64,000 bases of DNA from Endomychus coccineus (GCA_958510875.1 OY294069.1:159897111-159961110), one strand, 5' to 3'; shown: positions 1 through 12,306, counted from the stretch's first letter. Notes: generated from the sequence alone by a model not told the origin. Translations and numbers: made by a program.

Positions 1-1360
1 CAATTAAAAATGCCCACGTCGCCAAAACGAACAGAAGCATGGGCTCAACTTTCGTTCAGCTGAAACTAGTTATGTGAGAAAAATTTGTTTATTTAGTATT
101 CGGAAACATTTCCAAACAGAAAGTCACGAAAAGTTTTCTGCGGAAATGCATCATTTTCATATTTCCGACTTTAGAATAGCTGAAACCAGTTATTTGAAAA
201 TACGTTTCTGTTCTAAACTTTTTTCTAAATATAAACACGCAAAAAACTTTCTGAGGAAATATATCATTTTTATTTATTGATAAGATATTCTAGAATTTAG
301 GATGATTTGAATTGTATTCGGCAATTGGATCTCGTAAACAGGGGCGTACAAAAACGTTTGACAGGTTTTTACATGTCGTTAAGATAGTAGCCATAGATAA
401 CTCTACTACGTTATCTATGATAGTAGCTCTCTTAGTGTTAGTATAGGCGTAGTAAAACGGATAGTGCGGAGTAGTGGTAATTGTTTGATTATCCCTAGCC
501 CTTATACATATGCGCAGGAAAATACAAGCGGCAACGTTATCGCAGGTTAGTTTGTTAAATTTTCATATATTTTTGGGAAACACTAGATTAAGTTAGTACT
601 GATAGGTTATTTGAGGGTAAGTTATTGTATTTGTTTGATTATCCCTAACTCTAATACACATGCGCAGGAAAGTCCAAGCGGCAACGTTATCGAAGGTTAG
701 TTTGTTAAATTTTCATATATTTTTGGGGAACACTAGGTTAGATCCAATGGTTGAACTATTAAATTCCATTAGAATGGAGCACGGTAATAAGTTCGACTCT
801 AAAGAGATATTTTCTCTAGACAAAATAAGTATTGTAGAAATTTAGTTTATTTATTTAATACAGGATGTTAGTTTTTTTAACGTTTACGTTTTCTCAATTG
901 TTTACAGTTTAACTTAGAAATTTAGATTAGTTTGAGTTAGTTTGGGATGTGTTTCAGCAAACTTATTTTTCTATATGTATATTCAGAATAGTATTTACAA
1001 TATAAAGAGAATTGAAATTTCAGTTATCCTAAAGTTTACAATATTTTATACAAAAATGAAAATGACAAATTTTCACCCGAAGTTTTTTGCGTGTTTAAGT
1101 TTAGAAAAGTGTCTAGGATGTAAAGCAGAAACATGTTTTCATGTAGCTTGTTTTAGTTATTCTGAAGTTGGGAAAATGGAAATTATGGATTTCCGCAGTT
1201 TTTTTTTTTGCAATTTTGTGTTTTGGGGAGATTTCTGTATACTGAAAAAAAAAATTTCATATATAAGTGGTTTCAACTAAAAAAAATTTCACCCGAAACA
1301 CGAATAATCGAAATTGTAACGCATTAATGTTTTAGGTATATGATTTTTTGGTTTCTGTCG
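1..1360. repeat. Penelope-like terminal-region fragment, split by an insertion
   Basis: Bases 1-37 and 1299-~1350 together match the non-coding end of the Penelope-like element near 9953-10030: the shared tracts are an acgaacagaa stretch followed by cacgaataatcga. The two halves are separated by about 1.26 kb of unrelated inverted-repeat DNA. The fragment is cut by the left window edge and has no coding capacity. Confidence 0.5.
38..1298. mobile_element. Non-autonomous inverted-repeat element inserted in a Penelope fragment
   Basis: The left arm (from about 58, starting agctgaaact) is matched in inverse orientation by the right arm (ending ggtttcaact at 1269-1278). Similarity extends about 110 bp inward, including a ctgcggaaat motif in both arms. 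The left arm is itself an imperfect tandem of about 115 bp (58-~175 and ~173-275). A ~112-bp unit occurs twice in the interior, at about 480-592 and 629-741. ORFs here are short, match nothing I know and sit on repeats, so I read this as a DNA-transposon derivative without transposase. No clear target duplication was found. Confidence 0.5.
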
Positions 1361-2590
1361 TATACAGACTTTGTTGACGTGAATTCTAATATTATAAGAA
1401 AATTGCTAAGCAGTGGATTTTTGATACATATTCAGGCTTGAGATTGAATAGACTAAAATGAAATGTAAGATTATGTTTATTATTTCACCAATTTTAAACT
1501 TTCATTTTACTTTTCGTTTACCTGAAGCCTGCATATACTTCGAGTTTAGCTAAAAATAATAAATGAAAAGTTGTATGACCATCAAAAACGGAAGTAATTG
1601 CAGCGGACTTCCCCAAGTTGACCTACTAGGTACTGTTGAATTAAATTAATACTTAGAGGTTAAGTTTATGTTTATGGTATTCTAACCGTTATAAAAATTT
1701 TCTACTTCTTCGTAATAATTGTATTTAGGTACAAGCACGTTGTATAAATCAGCGCTCTTTTGAAATATTTGGCACAAAAATATAACACCTAAGCATCAAT
1801 GACATGAATTGTTTTGCAATACTGATGTTTTCTCTTTATTGACATTCGCACGGGATACCCAATACTCTTTCCACTATTCTTTTTTTGTCTCACAGTACTT
1901 ATTAATAAACCAACAATTCAAAGAGTCCAATAATTACATTGACGTAATAACATTCATAATCATGATATAAATTATGAGCATGTATCATCTGGTTAGAATT
2001 GTTTACGCTTGACACACATGAACGAGGCATACAATAGAGGATAGTTCGTTATCGTTAGTTGTTTGGAAGCGCGTGGTTGAACACAGATGGTTGAAGTATA
2101 TATTTATAAGGGGAAAGTTATTATTCTTTGTCTCAAGCCCGAAACGACACCAGTGGAAATCGTTATACTCCATTTAAATTCCTTCAATCGAATCTAGTTC
2201 ATGTTAACAAACACGAGTCTATAAAGGTGTTGCTTAGCGGGTCACTGTGCACGTTCTGAGTTTCTGTCGTGTACCTTTAAAGGGTGTCAGGTCAGGCTTA
2301 AATGCTATTAGATAGACACTATTATCGTAAAGTCTAGTTTACACTTAGGCCCACGGAATGGGGGGCAAGGGAAGAAGTTGCCCCGGAAATTGCGCAGAAT
2401 AAAAAAATGGATAACTTGCCATGATGTCAATTCATCGAGAGCTAATCGAGAAGATGGACCGCAAAATTTTTAGAAGAATTAGTATACTCTTAGGGCCAGC
2501 AGTCTCTATTAAATCTAATTAAACGACGTTTTTCTATTTCTTATTTTGAGCAAGTTTTCCATCCGATTTCTCACAAAACTAGCAGCATAT
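1361..2590. other. No feature recognised
   Basis: AT-rich sequence without a convincing ORF, repeat structure or RNA gene. Confidence 0.4.
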
Positions 2591-3130
2591 CATAGTATGG
2601 TCCCCGGACTTGTGCCCAAAATTTCCAAAAAGAAGTAGATATTATAAAATTCAAAGCAATTAACAATAATTTCGAGCACAATCTGGTGGATAATATGTCG
2701 AAAAAGAAGAAATATTATATTGATATCAAAGAATTACATGCTTTATTTATAAAATTTCGAATGATATGAAACCTGAACTGAACAATATCAATTCGACTAG
2801 TTCTATCAAAAATATTAATACACTAACTCAAAACTCAAAAAATAAAGAAGAGGAAAAAGAGTGAAATCTGGTGTCTAAGTTAAATTGTGGATCTTGTTCA
2901 AACTTGTATATAAGTCAAAGTAGTAGAGTGGGTGAACATTTTGGGAGCTATATGTTATTGATACAAAGGATGATCATGAACAGAACCCTGTAACATACCA
3001 AAATATATTACGTACAAGCCAAACGAAGTATTAGAAACTTGAGCCTATAGAAGCTACAAAATCAAGATTTCAATCTTCAATTGGTATTCATCCATGAATG
3101 AATGTGTAAAGTGTAAAGTATTCTGTCGAT
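2590..3130 (+). pseudogene. Decayed Penelope-like endonuclease fragment
   Basis: Around 2876-2935 the plus strand reads KLNCGSCSNLYISQ. This corresponds to the start of the GIY-YIG endonuclease of Penelope-like elements; compare KLNCSDC in the element near 10.6 kb and QLNCGSC near 35.1 kb. Frames are broken by stops on both sides and no reverse transcriptase domain is readable. A further 320 bp to the right shows nothing recognisable. Confidence 0.4.
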
Positions 3131-3458
3131 AGTGACAGGAATAGTGTATTTTTCATATAATTGCGAACGCTGCAAAATCAACCACATAGATGTGACATGA
3201 ATCACTTAGTGCTGTAGTCATATGGAGATAAAATATGAACAACAAATGATTCAAAAAGAATTTCCCCAATTCGCCACCTTATTGCTTAAACACACATTTC
3301 AATTTTTGTGTCTTCTAAAGTTAATTCCGATCTATCCAGTGACAAGAACCCTATCAACTGAACATTCTGACTGAATATAAGGAGTGAGCTATCAATAATT
3401 AAGCCAAGCCACTAATAAACGTGTTGTGAGAAATACATTTTACCAGTAATGACATACA

Positions 3459-5114
3459 CAGTAAAAAATTTAGAGTGAAAATTTCACTCTAAGTAACACT
3501 AAAAACATTCTATATAGGTCCAATGTTTTTAGTGTTAAATATTCACTCTGCATCTAGAGTAAATTTTAATGGTAACTTTACTCTAACGTTAGTGTTAAAT
3601 AGTCGCTTTATTTAGAGTATCTTTTACACTACAGCAGATGAGATGCAACATAACCCAGAGTTGGAAACAAATCTAGCTAGTGTTCAAATATACACTGAGA
3701 AGCTCTAAATTGTGTGAATTAACAAATGTAAGTGTATCCAAATTACTATTTTAGTGTAATATTACACTGACATTGGTGAAAAAATACCGTTTTCAGTGTA
3801 TGTTAACTCTACCTAGTGTTGGAATTACACTGATTTTGGTAAACAAAATTACTGTTTTTAGTGTACGTTAACTCTAGCTCTGCACTACCTAGTGTTGGGT
3901 AAATAAAGAATACACTACCTGCAAATATAAAATGTTTATTTAGAAATAAATTTATGGCATAATAGGTACAACTGAGCAATTCCGATGAATTGACGAATAT
4001 GTGGAACATTTAAATCTGAATACTATTGAATATATGATACATAAAAATTAAACAGTATTATAAAAATAATATAAAAGTCAGAGGTTTGTATGACCTTGTA
4101 TAATAGCCAACCTAATTGTTCGTATTCTTCATATATACAGTGTTGCTTCACTTTGGCCACCTTCGAGCAATGAATATACTTCAGCTTAATAAAATCCATC
4201 ATATAGGTTACCTGTAACATATTATCTTTGTGAGAATGGAATCCATTATACATATTTGACGAATCAATCAATATGACCCACACTTCAAATCGTTCAGATC
4301 GGTTCGTTAGAATCCCTATTTGACCTTCGCCACAGTATTTGCAATGTGGGGTCACAACTGAACCTTCACAAAATGGCAGTAAATGTAATATCAAAAAATA
4401 ATGTACGATGTACCTCACTATTAGGTTATGTCTACTATGACTGGCTGAGCTCAGTAATTTAAAGGCATTACTATTGGTATTTATTAGAACTAGGTGTACG
4501 AGTAACTTTCCAGTCGGTGGTGCCCCTCATTAATATTATGAACATATGAACCAGAAATTGGGGTTAAGGCATTTGATTTGAACTAAAACACATTTCATCA
4601 CCTCTATTATTTGACTATGTCCAGTTTACTACTAAGTAGATTATATTAAGAAGATTAAACAACAACACTTACCTTATAAGAACAAATAAAGCTACACAGG
4701 TCACGATTTAGGTCCAGTAAACACACAACAAAGGTTGAAACTTGAAGAAAGAATAAAAGCCGTCAACGTAAAGCCAATGCGGGTACTCAGGGTAACGTGT
4801 AGGATGCGGATTGAACCGAACGGCATTTCGCAATTGGCAGTGTCAGAACACTCTAGTTAGTGTAATATTTCTATGCATTTGACACTCTCAGTGTAAACCT
4901 AGAACATTCGACACTAAAACAATTTAAACGTAATTTTGTAGTGTGAGTAATGAACATTAAAATAGTAGAACAACTCAACTAGAGTAGTTTAGTGTAAACA
5001 ACATCGTTCACCAATTCTAGTGTTACAAAAAATAGTCATTTAACACTTAAAATTCACTCTAAATTTTTCACCCATTACACTAGCTGTTTTACACGGACCA
5101 AATTTCTTACTGTG
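3459..5114. mobile_element. 1.65-kb inverted-repeat element rich in AGTGTAA-type motifs
   Basis: The left end reads ACACAGTAAAAAATTT and the right end, reverse-complemented, reads ACACAGTAAGAAATTT. Both subterminal regions are crowded with short motifs of the form TTAGTGT, ACACT and ttcactcta (3475-3900 and 4850-5060), some in tandem units of about 65 bp. The only interior ORF of note is on the minus strand (4023-4418, 131 codons) and contains a CKYCGEGQ Cys pair. I do not recognise it, and a GTAACC donor-like site inside it suggests an exon fragment. The superfamily is unknown and the flanks (agtaatgac/agtaacgtg) are only a weak candidate duplication. Confidence 0.45.
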
Positions 5115-6540
5115 TAGTAACGTGCGCAAATAAGTTCATGTAGCGTAATGTTCAAGACGTTTATAAAAGAGGTTGAAAAGACGACTACCACAGCGAATGA
5201 ATATTGATGTATTTGCGTGACCGTGGTAATATTCTAAATAAAAAAATTGCAAAGTAACAACGCAGAACGTCGAAATTAAGTATATATAATTAATAGAGAG
5301 CAAAGGTACCATATTAACATATATTGTAATAATAATAGGACGGAAAATAGTTTGGATTGTTTGTGAAGTAGTTTGGATTGTAGACTTCCGCGGACTGGGA
5401 TTTTTGATATATTCACCCCTATTGCATCTATCTTTATACTCACTAAAAATATTTGCTTATTAATTATATAATACTATAAAATTTTTACTTAAGAGTTCTC
5501 TTCGTTCTAAATCGAGATTTTACTTCATTTATCTATATCGATAATACTCAAAAATTTAAGTGATTTATTATTCATCATTCATCATATATATTTATATTTA
5601 TATTTATGTTTACGAACAAGCGTATAATTACTATTTTTGTTTTTTGTTTGTTGTTATGATTATTATTTACGTCACTTTTATACCTATTGTTGTAATTTTG
5701 TGTAACGTTTCATAGAGCATTATATTACCTGTTGGTTACCACCTGTAGAATAAATAAATTAATGAATAGATATGGATGCCGCATAGACTCCGCTTGCTTG
5801 TGGCCAGTATATACCTAATGTGTGATGTGCTGTTTTTTTCCATATTTTTTTGAGACATTTCATATAATTATGTACATGGTTTGCCTGTATATTTTTACGC
5901 CCCACCTATAGGGGAGGGGTTAGTTGAAAAATTATCAAGAAATGATAAATACATAAGTTTCATATTTTTTTCTAAATCATCAGAATTTTTTTGTCAAATT
6001 TTGACATGTGCATTTTTTTAATGGAACACCTTGTATTTATCTCATACGTGAAACGAGCCTTTTTTACTGAGTTCCAATAAAATATTACATATATATGCTA
6101 TATTCGATCAAACCTTTTCAGAATATAAGCGTTTAAATATTTCAAAAAATGTAAGTTTATGTGCACTAAAACAACGTAAGCCACGTTCGATAAGCAATTG
6201 GGGAACAAATTTGGATAATAAATCGATCTAAAATGGGCTATAAAAAAAACTAGATACGATACAATATTTTATTACAATGTTTTTTCTTTTACTTTATTAT
6301 TTTATTGTATTTAATATTGTCATACCAGTAAGTGTTCTCCTATCTGGAAACTTTCTTCGAATTTCTCTCTGAGCTGTTAAAGTATTTTTTTAAGATTTAA
6401 ATAAATAATTGTATCATATCGAGTTTTTCTTCGACAAAACTTACATTTGATAGGAAGGCAACAAAAATGGAGCAAGGTCCTGCCATTCCCAATTGTCTCT
6501 TGAGCGTGACTAACTATGTTTTAATGCATGTATATTTTTT
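5115..6540. other. AT-rich sequence, no gene recognised
   Basis: Long A/T tracts and no supported ORF. The string aatggaacaccttgta near 6019-6034 resembles the terminal motif of the mariner-type elements elsewhere in the window, so a decayed inverted-repeat element may end here, but I could not find its partner end. Confidence 0.35.
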
Positions 6541-6554
6541 TACTTAGTTAATTC

Positions 6555-6600
6555 ATCATTACTAGTTTCGGGATTTAGATCCCATCATCAGAAGACAACA
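6555..6600 (-). ncRNA. Candidate hammerhead ribozyme core (Penelope-type), stem I weak
   Basis: On the minus strand the sequence contains CTGATGA, then GGGAT-CTAA-ATCCC as stem II, then GAAAC-TAGTA. That is the order of a type I hammerhead core with a very short stem III. The flanks do not form a convincing stem I, and no coding part of a Penelope element lies beside it, so this is probably a solo terminal fragment. Confidence 0.45.
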
Positions 6601-6971
6601 ACTCTAGAAAAATATATATTGCTCAAAAATCACTAAGTGTTTATAATCTTAGATTATTACTGTAAAATCATGAAACTACAAGCACTTGTATATATATAAA
6701 TTATGAGCAATGATTATTCTAACATGCAATATTGTTACTTGTATATAACTACAAAACACATTTACAACTCTAATTACGTTAAAGGGTATAACATAATTGT
6801 ACATACATCATCTTAAACATTACTGTCACCTTTTATAATTCAGTCTGACATAATTCTCAACTATCATATGTTATTGATTTTATGTTGTTTTGAATTATTA
6901 CATTATAATATCATAAATATTTCCTAGCCCTTTGATGTCCAATCGGTCATTAACACTATTTTTTTGTGTAT

Positions 6972-7196
6972 TTATGTGTAGCCCCTCAAGTACTCCTCTG
7001 GCTTTTTGGTTGTGTTCTACTGTTAAGATTCTGAATTCATTTAAATTGAACGGAGGCCATAAATATTTGAAAAATGTAACGGCGTTAAAAAAAACACGAA
7101 ACGCAAACTAAACATACCTTTAATTTAAATGAATTTCGAATCTTAACAGTAGAACACAACCAAAAAGTCAGAGAAGTGCTTGAGAGGTTACACACA
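6972..7196. repeat. Inverted repeat, ~75-bp arms
   Basis: Bases 6972-7047 and 7122-7196 are imperfect reverse complements, sharing among others tttttggttgtgttctac. They are separated by about 75 bp and could fold into a long hairpin. ORFs reported across it are products of the repeat. Confidence 0.6.
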
Positions 7197-7199
7197 AAC

Positions 7200-9775
7200 A
7201 AACAAAATTGTGACAAACTTGAGGATATACGCACTAGATTCAAAGTTTCAATCTCAGGCAGATCAAGGAAATATAGTAACATCTATAATAGACAAAAATA
7301 TATAACATGGATTTAATGAAATTTAAATCCAGTGGATATAATAAAATTGAAATTCGATCATACTGATATTAACCAAACAGCAATAGAAACGTTGAGTCAA
7401 AATTATTTCTTTCAATTTATTAATGTTCAAATATATAGTAAAGTAAACGATTGACAGAGTTCAATAACAGACTGAAATATTACCAACGTTTAATATGCAG
7501 TTTGAATCTCGAAATAAACGTCAAAAGTCTACGTGAAACTAGGAAATGATGAGAACAGAAGAATAATATAATATACGTATTTCCTACGTTCTGACATAAC
7601 CAATCAAGCACACTGGATATGAGTTAGTTTAGACTTACAAACAGGGCAACTGTCACGAAGGAAACGGTTGGATATTTATTGTCTCAAATGGGTTTCGACA
7701 TCTACTGCCGTCAACTCTAAACAACTTTCTACTTTTAACTTAAAGACTTTAAAACTGATGATTTTAGTTCTTGGCTCCAGAATTCGTTATGATTTAATAA
7801 TCCAGCAATTTCGAAGAATATTAAACTTGATGAACTTATATGAAGCGAAACGAGTGAAATATTAATAAGTACGAATTAATCACACTTATCCATTAAAAAT
7901 ACTATTAAAATACTAAGGATCGTTCAGCTAGTAGTTTATTTATATGCCGCTAAGCAAAAAAACAGCTCCTAAGGTTTTAATCTCACCGAAACAAGCAATT
8001 CACACGCATTTCATTCCTCCGATGCCAGTTCAATTATACTCAGGTTTGAACCACATTCTATTAATCAACAGTTCGTTACACACATTGAGTTTAAATCAGC
8101 GGGTTATCGGGATTTAATAAGTGCGAGCGAGATTCGAGAAAGATGGTGATAATGATAAATAAGCGTGTCAATCTAGTTAGGGCATATTGAATTCGAATAA
8201 TTTTGTTGTGTGGTAAGCATAAAATAATTATCTAAAGATGGTGCTAGGACTAGAATTGAATTGAATTTAAGAAGGTGATGCGAGTTATTGGTATTATTTA
8301 TAGAACAGATTCACGAGCTATATACGAATAATACGAATGCCTATCCTCTCCCTACATTCCACAGCTGGCTCCCTCTCTTGTAGTCAAAGTATATATAAAA
8401 AAAGTGAAATCCTATCAACTGTTTAGAAGGTTGAGTCTGGTCATGTGAGGTGCATGCAGGTCGATTGGTCACTGTTAAGTTATCTATCGTACAGTAATTA
8501 TAGAAAATTATTTATGCTTACCACAAAAGCTTCAAATGAATCAATCGAATGTATCGCATCGTCTGGTTATCGCTAGATAAAGTACTGACGACAGGCGCGT
8601 TAATAAATCATAACCATCCTATCATCATCTTTGTTGAATCTGTATCGCAGTTATTGAATGTCTTAAACTCAGCTTGTATAACCACTGATTACATATCAGG
8701 TTATATTACATTCAATTACAATATTAATAAATTATATTTCCATAATGCTAGTGTGCTATAATTGCATGTCTTGTAGAGAAGTTGAAAATAACCGTATTCT
8801 TTCATAAGATTTATTTATAAGTACTTGATTGGGTTAATTTAATGAACTTTGGGGAATGAACGTTATTTATTAATTCATTTATTTCGCCTAAAATTCCAGA
8901 CCGTTCATGATTAAAAGCAGGCCAATTGATGATTCAATTGACATGACTTAATTAAACCTCGATCAACAGAATACGTTATACATTATTAAATCATTCACAT
9001 TGAAAGGGCAGAGAATCAAATTATAATATTCTGATTAAATTACAATCCAACGTATATCTTAGTTATGTCATGTCAGGAAATCTCATTAAAAAGTAATATT
9101 CCGACAATATTATTGGGCAGTATTGAAGTGGAAGCCTGTTGAAAAAACCAGATTAAATATTAAATCCCTAAAAGCTCGGAGATTCGTTTAAATACTTTTC
9201 CGTCGGTGCAAAAAATTATTAAATCTCCAGTTTTGTTCACAATCGCTGAAAGAATTGAATTGAATAAGTTAGATTGCGTATGAATTGAGTCGCGCATATT
9301 GGAACCTAGATGTGGATACATGTTTTACCGATCAGGAAATGGTAAAAGTTTTGTGGTTAGTTATAAGTTGCTACAATATATTTATCGGCACAAATTTTAT
9401 ACAAAATGTTTGGGCCAGATTATTTCCCAAACATGTCTGTGAATTAGATCATAAAAACGTTTCAGCACTAAGAAAAATTGTCTTATTCTTGAAGACATAT
9501 ACGTAATATACATAATATGCCTATTATCATTTTAATTAAGATATCAACATGGTTTGCAGATGTTTCGCGAGATTTGCTTGCTTTTGTTGCGTTTGAATGG
9601 TATCAGATGTGGATCACAACTGGTCATTACTGTATTCTTCATACCCTTCCTTGAGAACTCTAATTTTTCCGTTGTTGATCTTGATCTATAATGTGAAATA
9701 TTAAAATAACATTTTTTTCCTTCTCCAACTTCACTGGAATACTAATTTCTGATACGTTGTATAGTGTAGTATATA
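7200..9775. other. No gene recognised
   Basis: Non-coding AT-rich DNA. Near 7900-7950 a short stretch (actaaggatcgttcagctagtag) resembles the repeat family seen at 47465-47575. No other structure was identified. Confidence 0.35.
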
Positions 9776-9840
9776 GAAAGATAATTCATATAAAAAATTC
9801 TCGGGAATTAGGTCACATTAACACTCTGTTATAAATGTTC

Positions 9841-9882
9841 GTCTTTACGTACGTTTCGGTCTCACGACCATCATCAGAAGAC
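9841..9882 (-). ncRNA. Type I hammerhead ribozyme in the Penelope terminal region
   Basis: Reading the minus strand: GUCUU (stem I, 5' side), CUGAUGA, an extra U, stem II GGUC-GUGA-GACC, then GAAA, a minimal stem III (ACGUACGU), and AAGAC (stem I, 3' side). GUCUU and AAGAC pair perfectly and the core is intact, with cleavage predicted after GUA. Hammerheads in the terminal repeats of Penelope-like elements are established. This is the only copy in the window with both an intact core and an intact stem I. Confidence 0.8.
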
Positions 9883-10263
9883 TTATTTTGTCAAAAAGGG
9901 GTTAACTAAAACTAATTAGCACAAGCGTCCATATCGCACAATTTTCAATCAAAAAGCTCACGCCGTCGAAACGAACAGAACCACGAATAATCGAAAATTG
10001 TATCGTTAATATTAAAGTATAGATTTTTTTGTAACAAGAAACCCCTGTCAAGTAATATTCTCATAATGTACAAACGCATATTGCTATGGTCTCAAAGCAA
10101 CTGGAGTTCGAAGCTATTTGTTTGTAATAACTCGACCCAGATGTAGATTTATGACGTACTTGAAATGGTTTTAGACCTGCATTGGAATTTACTTTACTTT
10201 AAGCGTTATTCCTAAAATATACTTTTAACATTATAAAGACGTATGTAGGAATTTGCAAGAGTT

Positions 10264-10608
10264 TTAATTAATCAAGTTAGTATAAATCTGACTCAATCCC
10301 TGAATATCATTCCTATGATTTACAGAATTTGAATCCCTTTTTATGTGAATCATCTCCAGGATAGATCTTTTATAATAATTGTTTTCTTCAGTTAAAATAT
10401 TAACATTTTTGTAATCAAATTGATGGTTATAATCAAAACAGTGCTTAGCAAGGGCGGTGGAATTTTCTAAGTTATTATTTCTTGTGCTATAGTTATGGCC
10501 GTACATTCTTATTTGTAAATATTGTTTGGAGATTCCAGTATAAGTTCCATCGCAATCTGAACAATTCAATTTATATACTGTGTGGGTTTGTTTATCTTTA
10601 GGTATCAC
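10264..10608 (-). CDS. GIY-YIG endonuclease domain of Penelope-like element
   Basis: This ~114-codon ORF follows the reverse transcriptase ORF and overlaps its end by 4 nt in another frame. It begins with the HTVYKLNCSDC and GTYTGIS elements that match the start of the GIY-YIG fold used by Penelope-like retroelements to nick target DNA. In relatives the endonuclease is the C-terminal part of one polyprotein. The ORF opens on GTG rather than ATG, so I infer a frameshift mutation rather than a separate gene. Confidence 0.75.
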   Translation of the reverse strand: MIPKDKQTHTVYKLNCSDCDGTYTGISKQYLQIRMYGHNYSTRNNNLENSTALAKHCFDYNHQFDYKNVNILTEENNYYKRSILEMIHIKRDSNSVNHRNDIQGLSQIYTNLIN

Positions 10609-11831
10609 AGGTGATTTGAGAAATATTTGCCAACACAGTTAGTAGGTTTATGCGCAACATTTATATTGTACTTTTTCAAACATTTCTTAATTTTTTCTGA
10701 GGTCTCCGGAATGTATGGTAAAGTTATATGATTGTCTGTATTACCTGTTATGTTATTTTTATAAGAAGAACCATTATAGATTTTGTTTATTCTCTCTTTA
10801 ATGATAGGATTGTAGAAAGTTTTTGGGTAGCCATTCATTTCCAATGCATTACGAACAATTTTTAAATTTTTGGGACGGTCCTCTGCGTGGGATAATTTTA
10901 CCGCGCGGTCTGTGAGGCTGTTTATGACACTTTTTTTATAACAAGCTGGTGCAACGGAATTGAAACGAAGATAACGTTGAGACCAGACTTCTTTAGTAAA
11001 CCAAGAAGTTTTTATTTTTCCATCTGCATCATGCCTAATGGTCATATTTAGAAAATTAATGTTATTGTTTATTTCTGTTTCACAAGTGAATTGATGTATA
11101 CAATGGAAATTGTTAAATTTATTAATCACATATTGAATTTTATCGTTGGGAACACACATAAGGCAATCATCTACATACCGTTTAAAGAATACAGGTTGAA
11201 AATCTAATGAATTTATAACAGATTCCTCTAGGCATTCCATAACGAGGTTAGCAATGGTAGCTGAAATAGGAGATCCCATTGCTGTGCCGAAAATTTGTCC
11301 AGAATATTGCTCACCGTACTGAAAATAAGTGCATTCTAAACAAAACTTTACCGCATTTATAAAATCCGATTGATCAAGAGGTGTGTGGTTTTTAATCTCT
11401 GGCCAACGTTTTTTGATGCAATTTAATGCCAAAACGACAGGTATATTTGTAAATAAAGAAACAACATCCAAGGAAATTAGTTGATGGTTTACTGGTACGG
11501 ATTGATTTTTTATAAATTCATTAAAATGCCACGAGTCTTTCACATAAAATTCATTTTTTCCTATTATATTATTGATAGATTTTGATAGAAATTTTGATAA
11601 ATTGTAAGTAGGCGCTCCAATATTACTTACAATGGGTCTTAGGGGTATATCATTTTTATGTAATTTCGGAAGCCCATAGATATAAGGTGCAAGCCCATTA
11701 TGGCAAATTAATTTATTTTTTAATTCAATAGGGATTATCTTATTTTTATGCCATTTATTTATCAATTTATTCATGTTATTTTGCACTAATGAAGTAGGGT
11801 CAGATTTTAATTTTTTAAGTTGTTTCATCAT
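10605..11831 (-). CDS. Penelope-like reverse transcriptase
   Basis: This 408-codon ORF contains the ordered reverse transcriptase motifs of Penelope-like elements: GLPKLHKNDIPLRPIVS near residues 53-70, SLDVVSLFTNIPV near 123-135, GTAMGSPISATIANL near 183-197 and the catalytic RYVDDCLMC near 218-226. The enzyme copies element RNA at a nicked target. The N-terminal part of a full-length protein is missing and the endonuclease lies in the next frame, so this copy is probably not autonomous. The nearest relatives inside the window are the fragment at 32315-32600 and the divergent element at 34.1-36.2 kb. Confidence 0.9.
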   Translation of the reverse strand: MMKQLKKLKSDPTSLVQNNMNKLINKWHKNKIIPIELKNKLICHNGLAPYIYGLPKLHKNDIPLRPIVSNIGAPTYNLSKFLSKSINNIIGKNEFYVKDSWHFNEFIKNQSVPVNHQLISLDVVSLFTNIPVVLALNCIKKRWPEIKNHTPLDQSDFINAVKFCLECTYFQYGEQYSGQIFGTAMGSPISATIANLVMECLEESVINSLDFQPVFFKRYVDDCLMCVPNDKIQYVINKFNNFHCIHQFTCETEINNNINFLNMTIRHDADGKIKTSWFTKEVWSQRYLRFNSVAPACYKKSVINSLTDRAVKLSHAEDRPKNLKIVRNALEMNGYPKTFYNPIIKERINKIYNGSSYKNNITGNTDNHITLPYIPETSEKIKKCLKKYNINVAHKPTNCVGKYFSNHL

Positions 11832-12177
11832 TTAAAAGGTTTCCCATTTTGTTTTCATAGTCATTTCTATGCATTATGCATAATCTTATTATATTATGAA
11901 AGATAATTCATGAAAAAACCCTTTTATCTGTTCAACTATGTGTGCTTTTCAGGCCCTAGACCATTGTGGTGTCTGTTCATTTTTTATATACTTTGACTAC
12001 ACGACAGGAAAACCTGTGGGATACATTTTAATCTATGGTTATTAATTTCTAAATTATAAATATTCAGAGGAAATATCATGATACTATCTGATAGAATGAA
12101 TTGAATTTAATGAATTATACTATATGCTCTTGTTATTAAGAAAACTATGGTTACTATTTATAAACCTGATAACTTGA

Positions 12178-12306
12178 TATAAATATAAAAATTAAAATAA
12201 AAAAATTAATAACCATAGATTAAAATGTATCCCACAGAAGGGGAATATTGTGGGATACATTTTAATCTATGGTTACTAATTTTTTTATTTTAATTTTTAT
12301 ATTTAT
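12178..12306. repeat. Long palindrome abutting the mariner end
   Basis: Bases ~12178-12235 and 12250-12306 are near-perfect reverse complements (both contain tgggatacattttaatc in opposite senses) around a centre of about 14 bp. A third, direct copy of the arm occurs at about 12017-12062. The right arm stops where the CAGGGTGTCC terminus of the mariner-type element starts. The structure would extrude as a hairpin of roughly 57 bp. Between 11912 and 12177 I see nothing else. Confidence 0.7.

Larger units (their letters stand above)
9776..11911 (-). mobile_element. Penelope-like retroelement, 5'-truncated, with 14-bp target duplication
   Basis: The minus-strand element runs from 11897 to 9790. 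It carries a reverse transcriptase, a GIY-YIG endonuclease and a downstream terminal region with a hammerhead ribozyme. The 14-bp string gaaagataattcat flanks it on both sides (9776-9789 and 11898-11911), which I read as the target duplication. The coding part is shorter than a full Penelope ORF, so the copy is truncated at its 5' end. Confidence 0.8.

Noticed and set aside
10264..11831. Retrovirus or LTR retrotransposon
   Set aside because: The reverse transcriptase is of the Penelope type, linked to a GIY-YIG endonuclease and a hammerhead. There is no protease, RNase H or LTR.
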